Positions 1 through 7,392 are shown, counted from the first letter of the stretch. The stretch: 18,406 nt of DNA from CAYVUV01 sp964455095 (GCA_964455095.1 CAYVUV010000209.1:1-18406); one strand, 5' to 3'. A program made the numbers and translations. Notes: generated by a model not told the origin, from the sequence alone.

Positions 1-99
1 TGCGGGGGAAGGACAGGATGGGGGGGAAGCTCGCGACGAGTCGAACGTTGGAGCTCGAGCAAACCCCCCTTCCTGTCCTTCCCCCGCAAGGGGGGCAGG
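1..99. repeat. Inverted pair of G/C-tract palindromic elements
   Basis: Positions 1-25 and 64-88 are inverted copies of each other: the reverse complement of 64-88 matches 1-25 at 24 of 25 positions. The same 25-nt unit recurs at 1847-1871 with 22 of 25 identities, so this is a dispersed family and not a chance hairpin. Each unit has the form of a C-tract, TTGC, a G-tract, GAAGG and a final G-tract. The left copy probably continues beyond the window edge. Although one reading frame stays open through this stretch, the translation is repetitive Pro/Gly-rich sequence typical of intergenic palindromes, so I treat it as non-coding. It lies directly upstream of a truncated membrane-protein gene. 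Confidence 0.75.
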
Positions 100-196
100 G
101 ACCCTCCAAGCGAGCGCGGCGACAGAAAGCAGTACGGGACCCCTATCGCCGTGCAAGAGGAACGACCTGGACAAGGATCTCGCTCTGTTCGTCTCG

Positions 197-928
197 GTGA
201 CGGCGTGCGTCGCGCTGATCAGCTACTTCGCCTACCTCAAGTACATCGCCCAGCTGCCGACGCAGTTCTGGTACTACCTGTCGCTGATGGCGCCGCTCGC
301 ACTCGCCTGCGACGTCGGGGTCCAGCTCCTCGCTCGCCGCGTGCGCGGCGGTGAGTGGCTGCGCACCGTCGCGGTCGCCGTGGCGGCGTTGCTGGTCGCG
401 AGCGACGTGGCGGCAGCCGTGCGCGTGCGCATGACCAATCTCGATCTGGTCGCAGAGAAGGTCGCTCAGGATGCGCGGCCCGACGATCTCATCGTCGTCT
501 TCCCCTGGGTGTGCGGGATCACCTTCGACCGCTACTACCGCGGCGCGACGCCGTGGATCACCGTACCCGACTTCGCCGAGCACAAGTTCCATCTGCACGG
601 GTTGGTGAAGGAGAAGATGAAGCTCGGCGATGGCGGCTTTGCCGCCGAATTGGAACGGGTCGAGCGCACACTGCGCGACGGCCGTCGGGTGTGGGTAGTA
701 GGCCCGCTGGCGGCGCCGCCGCCGGGCGTGCCGCCGCCGCGCCTGCCGCCGGCGCCGAGCGGACCGCGCGGCTGGAAGGCGGCGCCGTACCTCGACGGTT
801 GGGAACGGCAACTCGGTGCCCTCCTGCAGGCCCACGGCGGCGACCTGTGGAATATCGCGCTGCCCGATCCCGGGCCGGTGAACAACTGGGAGCACCTGCC
901 GCTGATCCTCGTCGAAGGGTGGCGCTGA
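197..928 (+). CDS. C-terminal part of a GT-C-type membrane glycosyltransferase, probably 5'-truncated
   Basis: The protein begins inside membrane-spanning sequence. There are about two or three hydrophobic segments in the first 90 residues, including a Gln-Leu-Pro-Thr-Gln-aromatic stretch (LPTQFWYY), followed by a soluble tail. The tail contains a strand-like segment reading DLIVVFPWVCGITFDRYY. This layout resembles the C-terminal end of ArnT/PMT-like (family 39-type) integral membrane glycosyltransferases, which normally have about 450-600 residues and a conserved acidic first periplasmic loop. None of that N-terminal catalytic part is present. GTG at 197 is the first conventional start but has no convincing ribosome binding site. 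The frame is open further left into the G/C-tract repeats, and membrane-like sequence begins around 161-170. A remnant whose 5' half was lost at the repeat is the simplest reading; a short functional membrane protein is the alternative. Its stop lies 5 nt before the methyltransferase start. Confidence 0.55.
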   Translation: MTACVALISYFAYLKYIAQLPTQFWYYLSLMAPLALACDVGVQLLARRVRGGEWLRTVAVAVAALLVASDVAAAVRVRMTNLDLVAEKVAQDARPDDLIVVFPWVCGITFDRYYRGATPWITVPDFAEHKFHLHGLVKEKMKLGDGGFAAELERVERTLRDGRRVWVVGPLAAPPPGVPPPRLPPAPSGPRGWKAAPYLDGWERQLGALLQAHGGDLWNIALPDPGPVNNWEHLPLILVEGWR

Positions 929-933
929 GCCGC

Positions 934-1713
934 ATGCGCTCGGAAGAGCTTGGCTACCTGCGTTGCCCGCGCTGCCGGGGAACGCTTGCGGACGGCGCGG
1001 AGGCGTTGCAGTGCGCGCAATGCCGCGCCGCGTTCCCGATCGAGGCGGGCGTGCCCCGGCTGCTGGCCGACGACGCGGACCCCGAGGTGCGCCAGCAGAT
1101 CGCCGCGCTCGACGCCGACATGCGCCGGCACGACTGGGTGGTCCTCAAAATGAGCCTGGCGACGATGAAGTGGATTCCGGCCGAGCGGAATCGCCTGCTG
1201 AAATCGCTCGCCATCGAACCGGGTCAGACGGTGCTCGATCACTGCACCGGCCCGGGAGCGAACCTTCCGGCGCTCGCGGCGGCGGTGGGGCGGCACGGCA
1301 AGTTGGTGGCCATGGACTTGTCCGGCCTCGTCGTCGGCCAGGCGCGCGCGTTGCTCCACCAGCGCGGCCTCGACGCCGACGTGCACCAAGCCGCCGCGCA
1401 CGCCCTGCCCTACGCCGACGCCGTCTTCGACGCGGTGGTGCACTACGGCGCGATCAACCAGTTCGGAGCCCGCACGCAAGCCGCGATCGACGAGATCCTG
1501 CGCGTCACCAAACCGGGCGGCCTGATCGTCATGCTCGACGAAGGCATCGTCGAATCGCGCCGCGCCGGCTGGTGGGGCCGCCTGCTCATGTGGGGCAACC
1601 CGCTGTTCGCCGCCCGCCCGCCGCTGCACTGCCTGCCCCCCGCCAGCCAACCGGCCCTGCGCTGGGTCATCCGCGGCATGTTCTACGAGATCCAACTGCG
1701 CAAGCCGGGTTAG
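934..1713 (+). CDS. SAM-dependent class I methyltransferase with N-terminal zinc ribbon
   Basis: The 259-residue protein opens with a zinc-ribbon-like module: CPRC at residues 11-14 and CAQC at 27-30, followed by FPIEAGVPRLL, the Trm112/UPF0434-type arrangement. A Rossmann methyltransferase domain follows. Its SAM-binding motif I is VLDHCTGPGANLP at about 100-112, the acidic end of strand 2 is in VAMDLS, and a motif IV-like DAVVHYGAINQF is present. The post-I region EILRVTKPGGLIVMLDEG is typical of UbiE/Methyltransf_11 proteins. This domain pair is common in enzymes methylating small molecules, lipids or glycans; the substrate cannot be read from sequence. ATG 934 gives a 5-nt gap after the preceding gene. 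An in-frame GTG at 919 would overlap that gene by 10 nt and cannot be excluded. It is co-directional with the truncated glycosyltransferase, which suggests surface or lipid chemistry. Confidence 0.85.
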   Translation: MRSEELGYLRCPRCRGTLADGAEALQCAQCRAAFPIEAGVPRLLADDADPEVRQQIAALDADMRRHDWVVLKMSLATMKWIPAERNRLLKSLAIEPGQTVLDHCTGPGANLPALAAAVGRHGKLVAMDLSGLVVGQARALLHQRGLDADVHQAAAHALPYADAVFDAVVHYGAINQFGARTQAAIDEILRVTKPGGLIVMLDEGIVESRRAGWWGRLLMWGNPLFAARPPLHCLPPASQPALRWVIRGMFYEIQLRKPG

Positions 1714-1738
1714 GTTCCGCAGAAAGAGGTCGAAGCCA

Positions 1739-1873
1739 ATTGTTCAATCACCCCCACCTCAATCCTCCCCCGTCGAGGGGGAGGAAGCCGGAGGCGGCAT
1801 CCTCCCCAGAGGGGGGGGAAGCCGGAATCCGAAGCCTTCCCCCCCTTGCGGGGGAAGGTTTGGATGGGGGGTT
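1739..1873. repeat. Cluster of three G/C-tract palindromic elements
   Basis: This gap between the methyltransferase and the oxygenase holds three related units, at about 1751-1787, 1796-1825 and 1832-1873. Each has a C-tract and a G-tract that can pair around a short loop, plus GGAAGCC or GAAGCC boxes. The last unit is nearly identical (22 of 25) to the copy at 1-25. The first and last units are in opposite orientation, so the whole cluster can also fold on itself. The element is non-coding: open frames through it give only Pro/Gly-rich repeats. Such elements resemble REP-like intergenic palindromes of GC-rich genomes. The G-tracts might also form quadruplexes, which is inference. The remaining 1714-1738 and 1874-1969 show no gene. 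Confidence 0.75.
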
Positions 1874-1969
1874 ATAAGACAACCGCGAAGCGCACCTTGT
1901 GCCGCGCGAACGGCGCGCCCCTTGAAATCACACCGACGGAGTGCGCGTGGTAGAGCGCGCGTCCGAACC

Positions 1970-2758
1970 ATGGCCGATCAATCTGCACCCGCCTGCGAAC
2001 CGCCGCACTTTCGCATCTACGGCGACTACGCCGGCAGCGAGCCGTCCTTCTACGCGCCGGCGGACTTTCCCTGGGCGCAGGAGCTGCAGCGCAACTGGAG
2101 CGTGATCCGGCAGGAGTTCGAAGACTACTTCTACCGCCGAGGTCATGCGCTCAAGCCCAACTTCGTCCCCGATCCGGTGCCGATTACCGGTTGGTTGGGC
2201 GTCAACTTCTACACCCTGCTGCGCCGCCACGACGCCAACTGCCGCCAGTTTCCAAAGACCGTCGCGGTGCTGGAATCGATTCCCAACCTCGCCTCGGCGT
2301 TCATCAACTTGCTCGAGCCGCACTCCAGCCTACCGCCCCACTACGGCGATACCAACGTCGTGTATCGCGTCCACCTCGGCCTCATCATTCCGGGCGACGA
2401 AAGCCAGTGCGGCATGGAAGTCGACGGCGAGCGCACCGGATGGAAGGAAGGCGAAGTCTTCATCTTCAACGACGCCCGGCGGCATTTCGTCTGGAACCAC
2501 AGCGACCGCCAGCGCGTCGTGCTGGTCTGCGACGTGGTGAAACCGCACTACGGCGGCGCTACGCCGCGCGCCTGCGCGCAGGCCTACGGCTCGATCGTCA
2601 TCACGATTCTGCAGACGCGCCTGCCGGCCATGCGGCGGCTGCCCTACTGGGCGTTGCGCGCCCTGCACGAAGCCGCGTCGCTGCCCTTCCACGCCTACCT
2701 GGCGCTGTTCGGTTGGCGGCCGCGGCGGCAAGCGACGCCAGAGCTGCGCCCCGCCTAG
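1970..2758 (+). CDS. Aspartyl/asparaginyl beta-hydroxylase-type Fe(II)/2-oxoglutarate oxygenase
   Basis: This 262-residue protein matches the Asp/Asn beta-hydroxylase (AspH/LpxO) fold family. The core reads HYGDTN (124-129), RVHLGLIIP (133-141), a Cys-Gly-Met-Glu-Val segment, WKEGEVFIFND (158-168) and RRHFVWN (170-176), then QRVVLVCDV. By comparison with human AspH, His135 and His172 are the probable iron ligands and Arg182 the 2-oxoglutarate-binding arginine. The family uses a two-His site without the usual carboxylate. Bacterial members such as LpxO hydroxylate lipid A acyl chains, while others act on peptides or small molecules; the substrate here is unknown. A hydrophobic C-terminal helix (about 225-255) suggests membrane association. 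ATG 1970 is chosen because the homologous region starts just after it; an upstream TTG at 1922 would add 16 basic residues. The stop codon overlaps that of the convergent membrane-protein gene. Confidence 0.85.
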   Translation: MADQSAPACEPPHFRIYGDYAGSEPSFYAPADFPWAQELQRNWSVIRQEFEDYFYRRGHALKPNFVPDPVPITGWLGVNFYTLLRRHDANCRQFPKTVAVLESIPNLASAFINLLEPHSSLPPHYGDTNVVYRVHLGLIIPGDESQCGMEVDGERTGWKEGEVFIFNDARRHFVWNHSDRQRVVLVCDVVKPHYGGATPRACAQAYGSIVITILQTRLPAMRRLPYWALRALHEAASLPFHAYLALFGWRPRRQATPELRPA

Positions 2759-4815
2759 CCCGGCGGCGGGCAGCTGCTGCTGCGCCAGCGGGCGAGCGCA
2801 TCGGCAGGTTTCCACTCGCGACCTCCCACGCGCGCCGCGAGAACCCGCGCGAGTCCGGACTCATCCCAGATTTCGTAGAGCGTCGCGCCGGGCCATTGTG
2901 CGCACACACCGCGGCTGAGCTGCAGATCCACGTCTGCCCCCGGACTCCAGAAGAGCAGGTCCCTGGTGACGCCCGCCGGGGGCGGAATCTCCCGGCCGGT
3001 GTCCTCCACGACGGCGATCGGCCGCTTGCCGGCGTAGCGCGCCACGGGGTCGACGAAGAGCCATTGGACATGCGGGCTGAAGGGCTTCGGATAGTTCACC
3101 ACCACGGCGCGCTCCGCGGCGTCGCCTTGCACGGCGCGGAACATCAGCCCGAGCGAAGAGGCGCCGAGAATGCGGGGGTTCACGATATCGAAGAGCACCA
3201 CCCCGCCCACGCAGATGGCGGCGGCAACGGCCGCCGCCGCCCATCGCCGCCCGCGGCCCCCGCCTACCTGTCGCCGCAACACGTCAAAGCCGGCGGCAGC
3301 AAGGAGGGCCGCAGGCACCGGCAAGACCAGCGCTCGGGTCATGTTGGGCCGGTCGACATTGGACAGGAGGGCGGGCGCCAGCGCCCCCGCCAGGAACACC
3401 AGCAGGAACCGCGCGACCGGCGACCGCCGGGCGGAGCGCAGACAGGCCGCGACACCGACGGCGATCAGCACGGTCCCGAGCGGATCGAACAGGGCGTCGC
3501 CCCACAGGCGAATCGCGATCCGCGCGTTGGCGAACGGCGACAGCAGTGCTCCGACCGCGATATCGAGCGGACGGCGCACGACGCTCGACACCGCCAGATC
3601 GACCGTCCCACCGATCGGCAGCTGGCCCTGCGCGACGCCCTCGAGGAGCGTGAACACGCCCTGCATGCGCAGGTGCTCCGCCGCCATGCCGCCCAGCGTG
3701 TAGATGTAGGGCACGGTTCCCAGCCCCGCGGCGGCAAACGACGCCAGCCCGACAGCGCATCCGAGCCAGCGCGCGCGCCAACCGCGCCGCAGGTGCCAGG
3801 CCGTCAGCGCGCCGTACAGCGCAATCGTCGGCGCCACACCGGGATACGAGAGCGCCAGGCCCGCGACCGCCCCGAGCGCGGCCAGCGCCGCTTCCGACCG
3901 CCGCCGGCACGCCGCCACGGCGCACAGCGCGATCGCAGTCGAGTACATCGGGCCGACGACGTACGGGCCGGCGTTGAGCGGCATGAAGCGGGTGTACGGC
4001 GCGAACAGAAACACGGCGACGGCAATCAGCATCCCGCGCGCGCCGACGAGCGTGCGCGCCAGCGCCGCCACGCCGACGGCGCTGGCGCCGAGCCAGAGGA
4101 TCTGCAGCACCTGCATGCACTGAAAGCTCACCGGCACCAGGCCCGATTGAAACAGCGGCAGGCCTTGAAAGAACAGCGGCGTCGCCGGCACGCCGGGCAG
4201 GTCCGGATCGAGCCCGTCGACGAGGAAGTTCTTGCCCTGCGCCAGATAGGTCTCGATGTCGGAGAGCACGCGCCAGGTGTCGATGACATCGGCCGCGCGC
4301 GGCGAGTAGAGGTCGCCGATCAGGCGCCACACCGTCCACAGCAGGATCAACGTCGCCACCGGCACGAGGGCAGCGCGGCGCGGGGGCGGCACGGGTGTTC
4401 GCAGCGGCCAGGCGAGGAGCAATGCCGGCACACCCAGCATCAGCACGAAGGCCGCCTGGCCGGCGGCGCCCAGACGCGTCACCCACAGGGCCGACACGGC
4501 ATGGGCGAGCGCCACCCCGAGCGCGAGCCAGCGCAGCGCGCCCTTGCCGGTCCGTGGACCGGTTGCTGCGGCGCGGAACGGCTGGCGATCGGCGACGGGT
4601 ACCCCTGACAGCAGCAGCGCTCCCAGCGCCAGGGCGACGAGGCGCCCGGCGACCCACAGCGGCGGGACGCCGGGATACAAGCGCGCCAGGAACGACGCGT
4701 CGGCCGCCAGGACCCGCACGGGGGCTGGCGGCGCGAAGAGCGGCAACGCAAAGGCCAGCAGCAGGAGCGCGGCAAGCACCGCGCGGATGGGCCGCAAGCG
4801 TTGGGGTACGGACAT
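2755..4815 (-). CDS. Large polytopic membrane protein, GT-C-like, function unknown
   Basis: The gene encodes about 686 residues with some 11-13 hydrophobic segments. The first lies at residues 11-29 and is followed by an extracytoplasmic-looking loop containing a YPGVPPLW motif. The last hydrophobic segment ends about 130 residues before the C-terminus, leaving a soluble tail (VVVNYPKPFSPHVQWLF and onward). The organisation of many transmembrane helices plus a soluble tail resembles GT-C glycosyltransferases or YfhO-like proteins, but I see no diagnostic family motif, so the product stays hypothetical. ATG 4815 is favoured because it sits about 20 nt downstream of a TTGACA promoter on the same strand. 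The frame stays open far upstream to 5322, but that extension lies antisense to the radical SAM gene and is not real. The neighbouring glycosyltransferases and radical SAM protein suggest envelope or polymer biosynthesis. Confidence 0.8.
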   Translation of the reverse strand: MSVPQRLRPIRAVLAALLLLAFALPLFAPPAPVRVLAADASFLARLYPGVPPLWVAGRLVALALGALLLSGVPVADRQPFRAAATGPRTGKGALRWLALGVALAHAVSALWVTRLGAAGQAAFVLMLGVPALLLAWPLRTPVPPPRRAALVPVATLILLWTVWRLIGDLYSPRAADVIDTWRVLSDIETYLAQGKNFLVDGLDPDLPGVPATPLFFQGLPLFQSGLVPVSFQCMQVLQILWLGASAVGVAALARTLVGARGMLIAVAVFLFAPYTRFMPLNAGPYVVGPMYSTAIALCAVAACRRRSEAALAALGAVAGLALSYPGVAPTIALYGALTAWHLRRGWRARWLGCAVGLASFAAAGLGTVPYIYTLGGMAAEHLRMQGVFTLLEGVAQGQLPIGGTVDLAVSSVVRRPLDIAVGALLSPFANARIAIRLWGDALFDPLGTVLIAVGVAACLRSARRSPVARFLLVFLAGALAPALLSNVDRPNMTRALVLPVPAALLAAAGFDVLRRQVGGGRGRRWAAAAVAAAICVGGVVLFDIVNPRILGASSLGLMFRAVQGDAAERAVVVNYPKPFSPHVQWLFVDPVARYAGKRPIAVVEDTGREIPPPAGVTRDLLFWSPGADVDLQLSRGVCAQWPGATLYEIWDESGLARVLAARVGGREWKPADALARWRSSSCPPPG

Positions 4816-5022
4816 GCCGATGGGCGCAAACGAAGGGAGCCCCACATACGAGGCGGGCAAAGCGGCTGTCAAGGATTTTTCTTTACAGCGGCGTTCAGAC
4901 CTTGGTACAGGCAAAGAGACTGGCCGTTCGGCCTCGGTGGTACTTTGCAGATCTCTTCTACCCGTCTGCGTATGCGCGTGGTCCGCGTTGTCTGAGAGCG
5001 GCGGCGCGCGAGAGAGAGCAGC
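4816..5022. other. Divergent intergenic region
   Basis: This 207-nt region separates the divergent membrane-protein and radical SAM genes and is more AT-rich than its surroundings. Besides the minus-strand promoter it contains a small hairpin, GGCC-GTTC-GGCC, around 4922-4935. I could not find a convincing plus-strand promoter. The plus-strand gene is preceded by a purine-rich GAGAGAGAG stretch ending 5 nt before its ATG. Confidence 0.6.
4843..4872 (-). promoter_or_regulatory. Putative sigma70-type promoter for the membrane-protein gene
   Basis: On the minus strand a perfect -35 hexamer TTGACA occupies 4872-4867. After an 18-nt spacer comes TATGTG at 4848-4843 as a weak -10 (three of six consensus bases). 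Transcription would start near 4836, about 20 nt before the ATG at 4815. An A-rich stretch (AAAGAAAAAT) lies just upstream of the -35 box and could act as an UP element. The weak -10 limits confidence. Confidence 0.4.
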
Positions 5023-6444
5023 ATGACCCGGATCGCACTCATTCGCAGCGGGCCTGCGGCAGGCCCCGACGATATGTTGATCCCGCCGCTCGGGTTGCTG
5101 TACCTGAGTGCCTACATCCGGCCGCGCGGCTACGAACCGCACATCATCGATCTCAAAATCGAACCTATCGCGGACGCCGAGTTGGTGAGCCGCGTGCGCC
5201 GGCTGCGTCCTGACGTGATCGGCATCGGCGCGTTCACGCCCGACGCGCCCGCCATGCACCAAACGGCGCGGGTGCTGAAGAAGGCGTTCCCTTCGGTGCC
5301 GATCGTCGTCGGAGGTCCGCATCCCTCGACCGATCCCGATGAGGTGCTCGAGAACGAGGCCGTCGAGTGCGCCGTGCTCGGCGAGGGAGAAACGACCTTT
5401 GTCGACGTGCTCGACGCGCTCGGGGCCGGGCGATCACTCGCGCAGGTCGCCGGCCTGGCGGTGCGTGACAGCAGCGGCGCGGTGACCCGCACGTTGACGC
5501 GCGAGCCGATTCGCGACCTCGACTCCCTGCCCTTCCCGGCCTGGGACCTCGTCGACCTCGAGCGCTACGCGGCCTACCACGGCGCCACGCCGGTCGGGAA
5601 GCGGCGGTATATGTCGATCTTCACCTCGCGCGCCTGCCCGTACCAGTGCACGTACTGCCACGTCGTGGCGGAGATTCGCGAGCTCAAGCAGCGCTACGGC
5701 ATTCGCGTCATCGAAGTCTCCGACGACATCTTCAACCTCAACTGGAAGCGCTCGACGGCGGTGTGTGAGGCGATCGCGTCGGCCGGCCTCGGCATCTCGC
5801 TGTCGTTTCCCAACGGCTTGCGCGCCGACATCATGCGCGACGAGCTCTTGCAGGCCATGCGTGCGGCCGGGACGTACTTCATCTCGTACGCCGTCGAGAC
5901 CGGCTCGCCGCGTCTGCAGTCGCTGATCAAGAAGCGTCTCAAGCTCGACCTCGCCCGCAAGGTCATCGCGCGCACGGTGGACATGGGCATCTACACCAAC
6001 GGCTTCTTCATGATGGGGTTCCCCACCGAGCGGCGCGAGGAAGTCGAGATGACCATCGATTACGCCTGCAGCACCCGCCTGCACTCGGCCAGCTTCTTCC
6101 TGCTCTGTCCGTTCCGCGGCACCGAGATCTACGCCATGGCCGCCAGCGAGGGCATGATGCAGCTCAGCGACAAGGCCGGTTTCGACTACCACTCGGGCCT
6201 GGTCAACTGCAGCGAGCTCGGCAATCGCGAGTTGCTCGACCTCAAACGCAAGGCCTACCTGCGCTTCTACTTCGGCGGCGGGCGGATCGCGCGCACGCTG
6301 CGCGATCACCCGGACAAGCGCTCGCTCGGCGGCCTGGCCTGGAAGGTCCTGCAGCGCCTGGATCTCAAGAGCGCCGTGTGGCCGACACGGCCGGCCGTCG
6401 TCGCGGCGCCCCACTCCCCGTCGCCCAGCATCGCCTCCGTCTGA
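5023..6444 (+). CDS. B12-binding-domain radical SAM protein
   Basis: The 473-residue protein has the two-domain plan of class B (cobalamin-type) radical SAM enzymes. Residues 1-140 form a B12-binding-like Rossmann domain (PPLGLLYLSAYI; VVGGPHPS at about 95-102; GEGE at 120-123). The radical SAM core starts near 195. The [4Fe-4S] ligands are Cys205, Cys209 and Cys212 in the CX3CX2C motif (ACPYQCTYC), followed later by EVSDDIFN, a SAM-contacting YAVETGS and GFFMMGFPTE. Such enzymes methylate or rearrange unactivated carbons in lipids, natural products or cofactors; the substrate is unknown. The loop after Cys212 is unusually short, the protein passing straight from H213 to VVAEIRELKQRYG where relatives typically have 15-20 more residues. 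The GAGAGAGAG stretch before ATG 5023 supports this start. A family 2 glycosyltransferase follows 108 nt downstream. Confidence 0.88.
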   Translation: MTRIALIRSGPAAGPDDMLIPPLGLLYLSAYIRPRGYEPHIIDLKIEPIADAELVSRVRRLRPDVIGIGAFTPDAPAMHQTARVLKKAFPSVPIVVGGPHPSTDPDEVLENEAVECAVLGEGETTFVDVLDALGAGRSLAQVAGLAVRDSSGAVTRTLTREPIRDLDSLPFPAWDLVDLERYAAYHGATPVGKRRYMSIFTSRACPYQCTYCHVVAEIRELKQRYGIRVIEVSDDIFNLNWKRSTAVCEAIASAGLGISLSFPNGLRADIMRDELLQAMRAAGTYFISYAVETGSPRLQSLIKKRLKLDLARKVIARTVDMGIYTNGFFMMGFPTERREEVEMTIDYACSTRLHSASFFLLCPFRGTEIYAMAASEGMMQLSDKAGFDYHSGLVNCSELGNRELLDLKRKAYLRFYFGGGRIARTLRDHPDKRSLGGLAWKVLQRLDLKSAVWPTRPAVVAAPHSPSPSIASV

Positions 6445-6552
6445 CCACAGGACGCTTCCGCCGCCTTTTCCCCTCGTCTTGATCAGGCGCATCCGCGCCG
6501 CCGAGTCGGAAGTTGTTTTTGTTTCGAGGTGAGGGATATCCTACCCAGTTGG

Positions 6553-7257
6553 ATGCCCGTCTCGCTGTCCGTACTCATGCCGGCCCTGAACGAAGCGAAG
6601 AACCTCGACGCGGCGGCCCGCGGCGTCCTGCGCGCGGTCGACGAGCTCGGGATCGACGTCGAGCTGCTGGTGCTGACCTGTTTGGACAAACACGGCCGCC
6701 ACGACGGAACGGTGGACATCGCGCGCCGGCTGGCGGCCGAGGATGCGCGCGTGAAATCGGTCCATGTGGACGCCTACCAGCGCCTCGGCGAGAAGTTTCG
6801 CAACGGCGTCATGCTGGCGGCGAAGACCCACGTGGTGATGATCCCGGGCGACAACGAGAACGACCCGAGCTCGTTCACGCAGGTCTTCCGCCGCATTGGC
6901 GAGGCCGACATGATCCTGTCCTACACCGTCAATCCGGAGATTCGGCCGTGGTACCGGCGGGTGCTGTCGCGCACCTACACCTTCGCGTTGAACCTGCTGT
7001 TCTGGCGCCAGCTGCGCTACTACAACGGCATCAACGTCTACCGCACGGCGGACCTGCGCGCGATGCTGCCGAGGACCGACAGCTTCGCGCTTGGCGCCGA
7101 GAGCGCACTGCGCCTGCTGCAAGCCGGCAAGACCTACGTCGAGGTGCCGGTGCGCGTGCAAGGCCGCCAGGGTCGCTCCAACGCGCTGACATGGGACAAC
7201 TTCAAACGCGTCGTCAGCTCGATTCTGAATCTGCGCTGGACGATCAAGCGCGAGTGA
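6553..7257 (+). CDS. Family 2 glycosyltransferase, dolichol-phosphate-mannose-synthase-like
   Basis: The 234-residue cytoplasmic protein has the GT-A layout of family 2 transferases: LSVLMPALNEAKNL at residues 5-18, a RLGEKFRNGVMLA segment at 77-89 matching the usual G-K-G-x-A-x-x-x-G region, and an acidic GDNENDP at 99-105 in the position of the metal-binding DXD motif. The acceptor-side segment YYNGINVYRTADLRAML follows near 160. No transmembrane helix is present, unlike polyprenyl-phosphate transferases with C-terminal anchors. The usual VDDGSTDGT block is replaced by LTCLDKHGRHDGT at about 41-53. ATG 6553 fits the family N-terminus; an in-frame GTG at 6529 would add eight residues. The donor is probably a nucleotide sugar and the acceptor a lipid phosphate, both inferred from the family. 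It is co-directional with the radical SAM gene, but the 108-nt gap leaves operon membership open. Confidence 0.82.
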   Translation: MPVSLSVLMPALNEAKNLDAAARGVLRAVDELGIDVELLVLTCLDKHGRHDGTVDIARRLAAEDARVKSVHVDAYQRLGEKFRNGVMLAAKTHVVMIPGDNENDPSSFTQVFRRIGEADMILSYTVNPEIRPWYRRVLSRTYTFALNLLFWRQLRYYNGINVYRTADLRAMLPRTDSFALGAESALRLLQAGKTYVEVPVRVQGRQGRSNALTWDNFKRVVSSILNLRWTIKRE

Positions 7258-7301
7258 CGTCTGGCCCCTCTCCGCTCCGGTCCCCCTTCTGGTCCACCAC
7301 T

Positions 7302-7392
7302 CGGAATCGGGGTCGGAATCGCTATCGGAATCGAAGGGCAACGATCCGTGGCATTGATCGATACCGATGCCGATACCGACTCCGACCCCGAG
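7302..7392. repeat. Inverted repeat built from TCGGAA-like hexamers
   Basis: The left arm (about 7302-7334) is made of degenerate six-base units such as TCGGAA, TCGGGG and TCGCTA. The right arm (7359-7392) consists of the complementary units GATACC, GATGCC and GACTCC. The arms pair over roughly 30 nt with a few mismatches and end in TCGGGGTCGG against CCGACCCCGA. The loop is about 24 nt. This lies in the 205-nt gap between the glycosyltransferase and the exporter operon. Nothing else is evident in 7258-7462. Confidence 0.7.

Noticed and set aside
18..200. Small plus-strand open frame across the left-edge repeats
   Set aside because: It consists of the palindromic repeat read in one phase; the same Pro/Gly-rich peptide pattern appears wherever the repeat occurs.
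2191..4608. Long plus-strand open frame opposite the polytopic membrane protein
   Set aside because: The translation is low-complexity Arg/His/Gln/Gly-rich sequence, while the minus strand encodes clear membrane helices.
4816..5322. N-terminal extension of the minus-strand membrane protein to 5322
   Set aside because: It would overlap the start of the radical SAM gene antisense and bypass the TTGACA promoter at 4872-4867; ATG 4815 is the sensible start.
6493..6525. Possible rho-independent terminator: GGCGC-ATCC-GCGCC-like stem near 6487-6500 with a T-rich stretch GTTGTTTTTGTTT at about 6512-6524
   Set aside because: The stem is only five pairs and lies more than ten bases from the T-rich stretch, so it does not meet the usual form.
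7302..7392. CRISPR-like array
   Set aside because: The repeated units are six bases, degenerate and arranged as one inverted pair without spacers, and no cas genes are nearby.
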